Source: Bacillota bacterium (lineage in GTDB: Bacteria > Bacillota_E > RBS10-35 > JAJYVN01). From it: a DNA stretch of 23,249 nucleotides. Shown piece after piece: positions 1-6,519 of this stretch. A program made the translations under genes and the position numbers. Below the pieces are notes generated by a model. The model had not been told where the DNA came from. It searched no databases and saw only the letters and a program-made list of their open reading frames with translations. How positions within the stretch are numbered: the stretch's first letter is position 1; each line of letters starts with the position of its first letter. Location: the NCBI GenBank assembly GCA_021846605.1, contig JAJZWQ010000031.1:1-23249 (forward strand), in the 5' to 3' direction.

Positions 1-207
1 CGCTGCGGGCACCGGGAGAAGGCCAACCGTCCGAGTCGGGGCGACTTCCGCTGCCAGCAATGCGGCTTCTCCCTCCACGCGGACCTGAATGCGGCCAGGA
101 ACATCGGAGCCAACCACCTGGCCAGACTCGCTATACGTGGGACTGGCGGGCCGCTGTCAGGCGGCCTATCGCAGCACGATCCGGTAGCTGCAAGCCCCCG
201 GCTTTAG
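1..207 (+). CDS. tnpB: TnpB (IS200/IS605 OrfB) transposon-encoded RNA-guided nuclease, C-terminal 68 residues
   Basis: The reading frame enters from before the window and stops with TAG at 205-207. The visible part opens with Cys-Gly-His-Arg-Glu-Lys-Ala-Asn-Arg, continues with a CxxCG knuckle (CQQCGF) and ends in HADLNAARNI. That is the Cys-rich zinc ribbon plus the last RuvC segment shared by TnpB/IS605 OrfB proteins; the Asp of ADLNAARN is a conserved RuvC catalytic residue in this family. The first CxxC pair straddles the window edge, so only its second Cys is seen. TnpB proteins are RNA-guided DNA endonucleases encoded by IS200/IS605 and IS607 elements, and the guide (omega) RNA usually overlaps the 3' end of the gene. 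Whether this copy is full length, and whether a TnpA partner exists, cannot be judged here. The downstream hairpin at 195-215 fits the element's right end. Confidence 0.9.
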   Translation, partial: RCGHREKANRPSRGDFRCQQCGFSLHADLNAARNIGANHLARLAIRGTGGPLSGGLSQHDPVAASPRL

Positions 208-220
208 CCGTGGGGTCCTG
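191..220 (+). mobile_element. Right-end hairpin of the TnpB element (probable omega-RNA scaffold 3' part)
   Basis: A stem of CCCC / GGGG with an inner CGGCT / AGCCG stem (195-215) spans the tnpB stop codon. Right ends of IS200/IS605-type elements commonly carry this hairpin next to the tnpB stop, where it serves as the transposon end and as part of the omega RNA. The exact cleavage boundary is not visible. It probably lies within a few bases of 216-225, and the guide sequence would then start in the flank around 217-240. Confidence 0.6.
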
Positions 221-462
221 ACCCGTTGTCCCCGGGGCTGGACTTCCGCTGCTGATCATCGACCTTGGCGGTGGGGCTGAGGACCGTAGCCGCGGTACTC
301 GCCGGTGGTCGGGGTTCGGCAACATCCTGCGCTCCATAAAATAGGGGTCAGTCGGCAAAGGTGTCGCGGGCCGGTGCCACCGCCCCAGGACTTCCTTCCG
401 GTGTCCACGAAAGATCCCCTGACCAGGCGGGCCCCGACCCGCTCGGTGAGGGGGCATGGTGG
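208..462. other. Intergenic region between the TnpB element and the sugar isomerase gene
   Basis: No convincing gene is present. It begins with the end of the IS element. A TAAAAT hexamer at 337-342 could be a -10 box for the isomerase operon, but no good -35 lies 16-18 bases upstream. The isomerase reading frame is open back to 361, but its best start with a ribosome binding site is at 463. Confidence 0.4.
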
Positions 463-1866
463 ATGCGCGTCGGGATCCTGACTTTCTCGGACGGCCGTCC
501 GTTCGTGGCGCGGGACGTGGAGGACACCAACCTCGGATTCCAGCGGCGACTGGCGCAATCGCTGGAGGCGGCCGGCTGCGAGGTCGTGGCGCCGGCGGCC
601 AGCATCACGAGCGCGGAGGCGGCGCGGAACGAGGCCCTGCGCCTGGCGGCCGCCGGCTGTCAGTGCACGATCTTCAATTACGCGGTCTGGGCCTTCCCGC
701 ACTTTACGGCGATCGCCAGCCGCTTCGCCCCGGGCGCCCTGCTCCTGTTCTCCAACGTCAACCCGCAGTATCCGGGGCTGGTGGGCATGCTGGCGGCCGC
801 AGGCGCCCTGGACCAACTGGGCGTCACGTTCGGCCGGGCCCACGGGGACATCGAGGAGCCGGCGGTCGCCGCGCGCGTCCTGGCCTTCGTGCGGGCGGCG
901 TCCTGCGCCCGCGCGTTGCGCGGGGAACGGTTCGGGTTGTTCGGCGGGCGCCCCATGGGCATGTATACGGCGGTGGCCAACCCCGACCAGTGGATGCGCC
1001 AGTTCGGGATCGACGTGGAGCACATCGACCAGTGGGAGATCGTGCGCCGCAGTGCCGAGGTGCCGGCGGCGCGCGCCCAGGCGGGCCGTGCCTGGCTGGA
1101 ACGCATCGCCCATGTGCATTACGACGGCAAGCAGTTGACCCCCGAACTGCTGGAGCGCCAGGTGCGCGCCTATCACGCCCTGCGTGCCCTGATCGCCGAG
1201 CACGGCCTGGACTTCTGCGGGGTCAAGGGCCAGCCGGAGTTGACCAACGAGTTCTGCACGATGGACGTGCCGGAGGCCTTTCTCAACGACCCCTACGACT
1301 GGGAGGGCCCCAAGCCCATCACGGTCTGCGCCACCGAGGCCGACATGGACGCGGCGCTCACCATGGAGATCTTCAAGCACCTGGCCGGCACCCCGGTGCT
1401 CTTCGCCGACGTCCGCCACTACCATCGGGACCGCGACGTCTTCGACCTGGTCAACTCCGGCGAGCACGCCACGTACTTCGCGGCGCGCAGCCTGGACCCG
1501 GCGGAGAACATGCCGCACGTGCACCTCTACCCGGAGGGCTTCTACTTCCCCGCCGGCGGAGCGTCGGTCCACCACTTGGCGGCCCCCGGCCCCGTGACCT
1601 TCGCACGCCTGGCCCGCCGCAACGGCGTGTACTGGATGGCGATCGTCCGCGGGGAGTTTGTGCGCTTCTCGCCCGAAGAGAACGAGACCCTCATGCGCCA
1701 GACAACGTACGAGTGGCCCCACGCCTTCGCTCGCCTGCACTGCCCAGCCGACACCTTTCTGGCGCGCTTTGCCAGCAACCACATCCACGGGGTGTACGGG
1801 GACTGGGTCAGCGAACTGCAGACGGTGTGCGCGCTGCTGGGGATCGAGGCGGTCCTGCTGGCGTAG
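463..1866 (+). CDS. L-fucose/D-arabinose isomerase-like protein (FucI/AraA superfamily)
   Basis: Predicted cytoplasmic ketol isomerase of 467 residues. The start ATG at 463 follows a GAGGGGG ribosome binding site at 448-454 and gives the N-terminus MRVGILTFSDGR, the usual first beta strand of the family. Metal-ligand candidates are Glu292 (in ATEADMDAA), Asp316 (in FADVRHY) and a His in HIHGVYGD near residue 440. The Glu-to-Asp spacing of 24 residues equals that of E. coli FucI (E337/D361). The protein is shorter than classical FucI (about 590), as in the compact FucI-like group found in many Firmicutes. The FGGY kinase starts 24 bases downstream, so the pair should isomerise a free aldose and phosphorylate the resulting ketose. 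The actual sugar cannot be read from the sequence. Confidence 0.85.
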   Translation: MRVGILTFSDGRPFVARDVEDTNLGFQRRLAQSLEAAGCEVVAPAASITSAEAARNEALRLAAAGCQCTIFNYAVWAFPHFTAIASRFAPGALLLFSNVNPQYPGLVGMLAAAGALDQLGVTFGRAHGDIEEPAVAARVLAFVRAASCARALRGERFGLFGGRPMGMYTAVANPDQWMRQFGIDVEHIDQWEIVRRSAEVPAARAQAGRAWLERIAHVHYDGKQLTPELLERQVRAYHALRALIAEHGLDFCGVKGQPELTNEFCTMDVPEAFLNDPYDWEGPKPITVCATEADMDAALTMEIFKHLAGTPVLFADVRHYHRDRDVFDLVNSGEHATYFAARSLDPAENMPHVHLYPEGFYFPAGGASVHHLAAPGPVTFARLARRNGVYWMAIVRGEFVRFSPEENETLMRQTTYEWPHAFARLHCPADTFLARFASNHIHGVYGDWVSELQTVCALLGIEAVLLA

Positions 1867-1890
1867 CCGGCGCGGAGAGGGGGCGGGCCG

Positions 1891-3396
1891 GTGGCCGGTG
1901 AGCTGCTGGTGGGCATCGACATCGGGACCTACGGGTCCAAGGGCGTGCTCTGCCGCCCCGACGGGGTCGTGGTGCGTTCCGCGGAAGTCGAGCACGGGAT
2001 GGACGTTCCGCACCCCGGATGGGCGGAACACGACGCCGATGCCGTGTGGTGGGCGGACTTCGCGCGCCTGGCGCGCGAGTTGGCCGGCGCCGCGCCTGCG
2101 GGGGCCATCGGCGGCGTCGGGGTCAGCGCCATCGGGCCATGCCTGCTCCCCCTGGACGCCGGGGGGCACCCGCTGGGACCCGGCATCCTCTATGGGGTGG
2201 ATACCCGGGCCAGCACGGAGGTCGCCGAACTCACCGCCGCCATCGGCGAGGAGGGTCTTCTGGCCTCGGGCGGGATGCTGCTCAGCAGCCAGGCGGTGGG
2301 ACCCAAACTCCTGTGGCTCCAGCGGCACGCACCCGAGGTGTGGGAACGGACGCGCTCGGTCCTCACCGCCAGTTCCTACGTCGTCTTCCGCCTGACCGGC
2401 GAGCAGGTGATGGATCCCCATACGGCCTCCCACTATAACCCCCTGTTCGATCTGGACGGGGTCCGCTGGGGCACGCCGTACAGCGACCGGGTGCCCGGCG
2501 CCGAACGCCTGCCGCGGTTGGGGTGGCCGACCGAGGTCGCCGGGCGCGTCACCCCGGCGGCGGCCGCCGAGACCGGACTGCCCGTCGGCACCCCGGTGGC
2601 CTGCGGAACGGTGGATGCCGCCGCCGAGGCCCTGAGCGTCGGGGTGTCCGCGCCGGGAGACATGATGCTGATGTATGGCACGACCACGTTCTTCATCCTG
2701 GTGACGCCGGGGCCCGTCCGCCAGCGCGGGATGTGGTCCACGGCGTACTGCCTGCCGGGGATGTATGACCTGGCGGCGGGGATGGCCACCACCGGTGCCC
2801 TGACCCGCTGGTTCCGCGACCGGCTGGCCCCGGATGCCGGGGGCTACGCGGCGCTGACCCGCGAGGCCGAAGCCGTGCCGGCGGGCGCCGAGGGCCTGGT
2901 GGTCCTCCCGTATTTCAGCGGGGAACGCACGCCCATCCAGGATCCCGACGCGCGCGGCGTCATTGCCGGCCTGACCCTGGCCCATGGCCGTGGGCACCTC
3001 TACCGGGCGCTCCTGGAGGGGACGGCCTACGGGGTGCGACACAACCTGGAGGCGATCGCGGCCCTGGGGGCCGACGTCCGGCGGATCGTGGCCGTCGGGG
3101 GTGGGACCCGGAGCCGTCTGTGGGTGCAGATTGTCTCGGATGTGGCCGGGGTGGCGCAGGAACTCCCCGCGCGGACCACGGGCGCCGCCTATGGCGACGC
3201 CCTGCTCGCCGCGTGGGCCGTGGGTCTGGCCCCGGGCCTGGAGGCGCTCTCCCAGTGGGTCCAGCCGGGGGAGACGGTCCACCCCGCTCCGGAGCGGACC
3301 GCACGCTACGATCCGTACTACCGGGCCTACCGCGCCCTGTATCCGGCGACGGCCGAGCAGTGCCACGCCCTGACCCGGCTCGGCCGCCCCGATTAG
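1891..3396 (+). CDS. FGGY-family carbohydrate kinase (xylulokinase/fuculokinase type)
   Basis: 501-residue sugar kinase that would phosphorylate a ketose with ATP in the cytoplasm. The start is GTG 1891, preceded by GGAGAGGGGG (1874-1883). The N-terminal phosphate-1 motif is LLVGIDIGTYGSKGVL. The catalytic base candidate is Asp242 in CGTVDAAAEALSVG. An adenosine-region motif follows as VGGGTRSRLWVQIVSDVAG, and MYGTTTFF matches the phosphate-2 region. Length is normal for the family. It lies 24 bases after the FucI-like isomerase and is probably translated from the same mRNA. Its stop codon overlaps by four bases the stop of the convergent regulator gene, so no terminator fits between them. 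Xylulose, fuculose or ribulose are all possible substrates; family membership is certain, specificity is not. Confidence 0.92.
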   Translation: MAGELLVGIDIGTYGSKGVLCRPDGVVVRSAEVEHGMDVPHPGWAEHDADAVWWADFARLARELAGAAPAGAIGGVGVSAIGPCLLPLDAGGHPLGPGILYGVDTRASTEVAELTAAIGEEGLLASGGMLLSSQAVGPKLLWLQRHAPEVWERTRSVLTASSYVVFRLTGEQVMDPHTASHYNPLFDLDGVRWGTPYSDRVPGAERLPRLGWPTEVAGRVTPAAAAETGLPVGTPVACGTVDAAAEALSVGVSAPGDMMLMYGTTTFFILVTPGPVRQRGMWSTAYCLPGMYDLAAGMATTGALTRWFRDRLAPDAGGYAALTREAEAVPAGAEGLVVLPYFSGERTPIQDPDARGVIAGLTLAHGRGHLYRALLEGTAYGVRHNLEAIAALGADVRRIVAVGGGTRSRLWVQIVSDVAGVAQELPARTTGAAYGDALLAAWAVGLAPGLEALSQWVQPGETVHPAPERTARYDPYYRAYRALYPATAEQCHALTRLGRPD

Positions 3397-3830
3397 CGGG
3401 TGCGCGCCAACGCGCGATGTCCGCGTGGGCTTCCCCGCCGCGCGCCGCCGGTCCTCGCGGGCCCGGACCCGCCGTTCAAGGAGCCACCGCAACCCATGCA
3501 GTAGTGCCACTCGGTGTGGACCGGACGCCCGCACCAGGGGCAGAACTGTCCGCGCAGTTGCAACTGGGGTCTGCCGGCCCGCCGTTGCGGAACGAAGCGT
3601 GACCCCTCGCGTCCCGCCGGCAGGATCGCGATGTGCCCTTCGGAGGCGAGCCAGTGCGCCGCGCGCCGCACCTGGTGTTCCTCGACCCCGAGGGTGCGGG
3701 CCAGGGTCCGCAGGCGGATGCGGAGGCCACCCGTGGCCTCCGCGTCCACGACCAGGGAATGGAGTCGCTGTACGAGCGGGGAGCCGTCCGGTTCGCTCCG
3801 GGCGACGAGACTACGCGCCAAGTTCCTCAC
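3393..3830 (-). CDS. Small winged-helix plus zinc-ribbon protein, probable transcription regulator
   Basis: 145-residue protein starting at GTG 3830. Residues about 18-72 look like a winged helix-turn-helix: LRTLARTLGVEEHQVRRAAHWLASEGHIAIL, with a wing ending at FVPQ. A short basic linker leads to a zinc ribbon with Cys97, Cys100, Cys111 and Cys114 (FCPWCG then YCMGCG). The C-terminal 30 residues are Gly/Arg rich and probably disordered. I do not recognise a named family. It is convergent with the sugar kinase (stops overlap) and divergent from the fluoride operon. A good sigma-A promoter at 3852-3881 lies about 20 bases upstream of the start, so the mRNA leader is very short and no strong Shine-Dalgarno sequence is seen. 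It could regulate the neighbouring sugar genes or itself. Confidence 0.7.
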   Translation of the reverse strand: MRNLARSLVARSEPDGSPLVQRLHSLVVDAEATGGLRIRLRTLARTLGVEEHQVRRAAHWLASEGHIAILPAGREGSRFVPQRRAGRPQLQLRGQFCPWCGRPVHTEWHYCMGCGGSLNGGSGPARTGGARRGSPRGHRALARTR

Positions 3831-3851
3831 CCCAGTTGATGGTTACACCCT

Positions 3852-3881
3852 ATTTTAAACGTGCCGTCGTGTCCAAGACAA
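3852..3881 (-). promoter_or_regulatory. Sigma-A type promoter of the winged-helix/zinc-ribbon gene
   Basis: On the minus strand: -35 TTGTCT (3876-3881), an 18-bp spacer, and -10 TAAAAT (3852-3857). Transcription would start near 3845, leaving roughly 15 bases before the GTG start at 3830. The AT-rich patch stands out in this GC-rich sequence. Confidence 0.5.
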
Positions 3882-3946
3882 TCGCAAAGGCCAGAAAGCA
3901 GCCGCCAGGATTGCTCAGGACGCGATGTGCCCGCAAGTGCGCAGTC

Positions 3947-3975
3947 TTGACGCCCTTGGTGCTGCCGCGTATCCT
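3947..3975 (+). promoter_or_regulatory. Sigma-A type promoter of the fluoride riboswitch operon
   Basis: -35 TTGACG (3947-3952), a spacer of exactly 17 bp, and -10 TATCCT (3970-3975). The predicted start near 3982 lies about 16 bases before the riboswitch aptamer, as expected for an RNA that must be transcribed whole. Confidence 0.65.
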
Positions 3976-3997
3976 GACGCGGGTTTATCCCCAACCC

Positions 3998-4048
3998 GGC
4001 GATGGGGCTCGCCGTCAAGGCTGCCGCGGCGGCAGTGATAGCTCCTCC
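3998..4048 (+). ncRNA. Fluoride riboswitch (crcB motif)
   Basis: The aptamer follows the crcB-motif pattern element by element. P1 is GGCG (3998-4001) with CGCC (4010-4013). The intervening strand GGGGCT (4004-4009) can pair as a pseudoknot with AGCTCC (4040-4045). A second stem is CTGCC / GGCAG (about 4021-4035). The conserved TGAT linker (4036-4039) sits just before the pseudoknot strand. Fluoride-bound RNA holds AGCTCC in the pseudoknot. Without ligand, the CTCCTCC run (4042-4048) is free to pair with the AGGAGG ribosome binding site at 4079-4084, suggesting control of translation. That switching model is inference; the aptamer architecture is visible directly, and the first gene downstream is a fluoride channel. 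Confidence 0.92.
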
Positions 4049-4087
4049 CGCGTGGTCGCCTGCGGATCACGCCACGGTAGGAGGGGA

Positions 4088-4471
4088 TTGGTTCTGTATC
4101 TGGAGTCGGTCGCCGGGGTCGCGCTTGCTGGCGCGGCCGGTGCCTTGGCGCGCTATGGACTGGGCCGGGCGTTGCAGTCGTGGTCTGCCGAGTTTCCCTG
4201 GGGAACTCTCATCGTGAACGTGAGCGGCTCTGTGGCCATCGCCATGGTGGCGGCCCTGGCGCTGCGCGCCGGCGCCCTGGCGCCGTTCCTCCGCCTGGAG
4301 GTGATGACGGGGTTCGTCGGCGCCTACACCACATTTTCGACCTTCACCCTGGAGACTGTGCTGCTGGCGCAGTCGGCGCCGCTCCGCGCGGGCGTCTATC
4401 TGGTGGGAAGCACCGCCGCCGGGCTGGGGGCGGTCTGGCTGGGAGGCGCCCTCGGCGGCGCCCTGCACTGA
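4088..4471 (+). CDS. crcB: Fluoride channel FluC/CrcB, first copy
   Basis: 127-residue membrane protein with four predicted helices that exports fluoride. Family marks are GALARYGLGRAL in helix 1, GTLIVNVSGS with the conserved Asn in helix 2, and GFVGAYTTFSTFTLE, which carries the polar track and the phenylalanine box. The start is taken as TTG 4088, right after the AGGAGG site at 4079-4084. CTG 4094 has a more usual spacing and is an alternative; there is no ATG or GTG in frame nearby. The frame is open far upstream through the riboswitch, but that part has no homology-like pattern. It is the first gene of the operon and is followed by a second, clearly different CrcB. Such pairs usually form one heterodimeric channel with opposite membrane topologies. 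Confidence 0.93.
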   Translation: MVLYLESVAGVALAGAAGALARYGLGRALQSWSAEFPWGTLIVNVSGSVAIAMVAALALRAGALAPFLRLEVMTGFVGAYTTFSTFTLETVLLAQSAPLRAGVYLVGSTAAGLGAVWLGGALGGALH

Positions 4472-4530
4472 AGCCGTACTGCGGGAAAGCCCGATGTACG
4501 GAAGTTTAGGGGGGAGGGCGGAAACCAGCC

Positions 4531-5016
4531 ATGGCGGCGGAATGCGACACTCCGGGCACCGAAAGGCCGGGGCAACGGACATCAGAGCCTAAACCCCAGG
4601 CGCCACCGTTCGAACCGGCACGAGGCCTGCGGTACGTGTATATCGCCCTGGGGGGCGCGCTCGGAACACTGGCCCGGTGGGGGCTGGAGGTGGCGCTCCT
4701 GCCGCACGCCGCCCTGCCCCTGGGCACGCTGGCGGCCAACCTGAGCGGCAGCTTCGGCCTGGGGTGGGCCTTTTCCTATACTCTGCAGGTGGGCCTGGAC
4801 CAGGATGTCCGCCTCGGCGTCGTCACCGGGGTCTTCGGCGGCTTCACCACCTTCTCGACGTGGATGGCCGGCACCGCGGCGCTGGCCGGGCACAGCACGG
4901 GGTTGGCGGTCGTCTATCTGGTGCTGACCCTGTTCGGCGGTGTCGCGTGCGCCCTGGCCGGAATGGCGCTGTCCCGGAGGGCGACCGGGGAGAAGGGGAA
5001 TGGCGCCCATGTCTGA
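4531..5016 (+). CDS. crcB: Fluoride channel FluC/CrcB, second copy
   Basis: 161 residues. A hydrophilic, Pro-rich N-terminal extension of about 36 residues precedes a standard FluC core: ALGGALGTLARWGLEVAL, GTLAANLSGSFGLG, and VFGGFTTFSTWMAG with the Phe box. The start ATG 4531 has a GGGGGGAGGG site at 4509-4518. It is the partner subunit of the first CrcB (59 bases upstream), and the two sequences differ enough to suggest an obligate heterodimer rather than a recent duplication. The N-terminal extension is unusual for such small channels and could be cytoplasmic. The downstream DUF190 gene overlaps its 3' end, so translation is likely coupled. Confidence 0.92.
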   Translation: MAAECDTPGTERPGQRTSEPKPQAPPFEPARGLRYVYIALGGALGTLARWGLEVALLPHAALPLGTLAANLSGSFGLGWAFSYTLQVGLDQDVRLGVVTGVFGGFTTFSTWMAGTAALAGHSTGLAVVYLVLTLFGGVACALAGMALSRRATGEKGNGAHV

Positions 5017-5350
5017 ATCGAGCCGCTGGAAACGCGTCCGTGTGTACCTGAGCGAGGGCGACCGCTGGGAGGGGAAGCCCCTGGAGGGTGCCATCGTTCG
5101 GCGCGCGCAAGAACTCGGGCTGGCGGGCGCAACCGTCCTGCGCGGCGTCGAGGGCTACGGCGCCCACCATGCCGTGCACAGCAGCCACCTGGTCGAGGTG
5201 GCCGACCACCTGCCGCTGATCGTGGAAGTGGTCGACGCGGCGGAAGCCGTCGCCCGCCTCCTGCCCGTACTGGACCACATGGTCGCCGAGGGATTGGTCA
5301 CGGTCGAGGACGTGACCGCCACGCTCTATCGGCGGCGTACCCCGGGGTGA
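5009..5350 (+). CDS. DUF190 family protein
   Basis: 113-residue soluble protein of the DUF190 family, a PII-like fold often found beside or fused to crcB. Recognisable segments are KRVRVYLSEGDRWEGKPL at the N-terminus, GATVLRGVEGYGAHH in the middle and LPLIVEVVDAAEAV. Start ATG 5009 is preferred over ATG 5000 because the AAGGGG site at 4993-4998 is then 10 bases away. This gives an 8-base overlap with the second crcB and implies translational coupling. Known context ties DUF190 to fluoride tolerance, but its biochemical role is not settled; a ligand-sensing regulator of the channel is a common guess. Confidence 0.9.
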   Translation: MSESSRWKRVRVYLSEGDRWEGKPLEGAIVRRAQELGLAGATVLRGVEGYGAHHAVHSSHLVEVADHLPLIVEVVDAAEAVARLLPVLDHMVAEGLVTVEDVTATLYRRRTPG

Positions 5351-5378
5351 CGCCCCCGACCGACGGGAGGAGCGCGAG

Positions 5379-6131
5379 ATGCCCGGACTGGACGACTCCG
5401 GCGCCACCTTACAGGACCTGCAGGCTTTCCTGCAGGCACCGGGCTGCGCCGTGTGCCGCGCCGTCCTACAGTCGGCCGACCGGTATTTCTCCACGCTGCT
5501 GTATGAGGGCGCCAACGACCCCGAGGTGCACGCGCGCTTTGAGGCGGGCGGCGCCTTCTGCGCCGCGCACGCCGCCGTCCTGGCCGAGCGCCGCGACCCT
5601 TTGGCCACCGCCCTGATCTACGGGAACCTGTTGCGCCAGCGCCTGCGAACCCTGCAGCGCGGGCGTGCCGCCCGCGCCCTGCCGTCCCCGGGGCTGGACT
5701 GCCCCGCCTGTGCCATCGAGCGCGAGAGCGCGGAACGCGCCATCGCTGTCTTCGCCGCCGGCCTGAAGGGCGGCGCCCTGACCGCCGCCTGGCAGGCATC
5801 GGCGGGCCTGTGCTGGCCGCACTTCGTGTCGGCGCGGCGCCGACTTGCCGGTCGCGCGCGCGCCACCCTCGAAGAGGTGGAGACCGGCGCACTGGGGCGC
5901 CTGGACGCCGAAGTGCAGGCGCTGATCGACAGCTTCGACTACCGCAGCACCGCCGAACGCACGCCGCAGATCGCATCGGCCTGGCGCCGGGCGGTGGATG
6001 CGGTGGTCGGCCGGCCGGTGGCCGCAGCGGAACGCACGGGGGGTGGGGGCGCCGCGCGCGCCGCCCCCACCCCCGCGGCTGAAGCGCCGGCCGGCCCCGG
6101 CCGCGTGTCCCAGCAAGTGCCAACCCAGTAG
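5379..6131 (+). CDS. DUF6062 family protein with two CxxC...CxxH modules
   Basis: 250-residue soluble protein. It contains two similar modules: Cys23-x2-Cys26 with Cys61-x2-His64, and Cys108-x2-Cys111 with Cys145-x2-His148. The N-terminal pattern, CxxC followed by LLYEGANDPEVHARFEAGGAFCAAH, matches DUF6062 of Firmicutes. Each module could bind one zinc or another metal. The last 45 residues are Ala/Pro/Gly rich and probably unstructured. Start ATG 5379 has GGGAGG at 5365-5370. It lies 28 bases after DUF190 with no terminator between, so it should be expressed from the riboswitch promoter as the last gene of the unit. Function is unknown; its presence in a fluoride-controlled transcript is the main clue. 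Confidence 0.8.
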   Translation: MPGLDDSGATLQDLQAFLQAPGCAVCRAVLQSADRYFSTLLYEGANDPEVHARFEAGGAFCAAHAAVLAERRDPLATALIYGNLLRQRLRTLQRGRAARALPSPGLDCPACAIERESAERAIAVFAAGLKGGALTAAWQASAGLCWPHFVSARRRLAGRARATLEEVETGALGRLDAEVQALIDSFDYRSTAERTPQIASAWRRAVDAVVGRPVAAAERTGGGGAARAAPTPAAEAPAGPGRVSQQVPTQ

Positions 6132-6209
6132 AGCCATAAACGGGACGTGAACTGCTCACACTCCCGCTTGGGTGGACCTCGTCCGCCGAGATGTGAGGAG
6201 GGAAACGCG

Positions 6210-6455
6210 ATGGCCCAGGGGCAGTCCTCGAATCGGGTTCTTGTGCGCGAAGCCGCGCAGTTCCTGGATCAGTTCAAGTATGAGGTCGCGCACGAGATCG
6301 GTGTGAATGCGCCCGCCGACGGCTATTGGGGCGACCTGCCCGCGCGGCAGTGCGGGGCGGTCGGCGGACACATGGTCCGGCGCATGATCGAGTTGGCCGA
6401 GCAGCAGCTCGCGGGCCGGAGCGGCACGGCCGGGGCCGGCCGGACCCTGCGCTAG
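6210..6455 (+). CDS. Alpha/beta-type small acid-soluble spore protein (SASP)
   Basis: 81-residue DNA-binding spore protein that coats and protects DNA in dormant spores. The core LDQFKYEVAHEIGV includes the region cleaved by the germination protease GPR (after the Glu of YEVA). The second conserved block is GAVGGHMVRRMIELAEQQLAG, which forms the DNA-binding helix-turn-helix. Start ATG 6210 has a perfect AGGAGGG site at 6196-6202. The middle loop, APADGYWGDLPARQ, follows the GYWGDL type seen in thermophilic and clostridial-like spore formers; Cys48 is unusual because SASPs normally lack Cys. A CATAAA at 6135-6140 resembles a forespore sigma-G -10 box, but no clear -35 is seen. A hairpin at 6474-6499 probably ends transcription. 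Confidence 0.95.
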   Translation: MAQGQSSNRVLVREAAQFLDQFKYEVAHEIGVNAPADGYWGDLPARQCGAVGGHMVRRMIELAEQQLAGRSGTAGAGRTLR

Positions 6456-6473
6456 GAGATCTGCGGGCGATAG

Positions 6474-6499
6474 GGGCGGCCGGCATCTGCTGGCCGCCC
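6474..6499. terminator. Hairpin between the SASP gene and the frameshifted gene
   Basis: A perfect 8-bp arm GGGCGGCC (6474-6481) pairs with GGCCGCCC (6492-6499) around a 10-base loop. It lies 18 bases after the SASP stop and also just past the end of the opposing frameshifted gene, so it could serve both strands. There is no T-tract, so it may be a pause or processing site rather than a classical terminator. Confidence 0.5.
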
Positions 6500-6519
6500 T
6501 GCCCTGTTCGGCGCGGTGC

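Noticed and set aside
256..3534. Very long minus-strand open frame of 1092 codons
   Set aside because: It is the exact antisense of the isomerase and kinase genes, Pro/Arg/His-rich, without motifs or start signal. High GC content produces such shadow frames.
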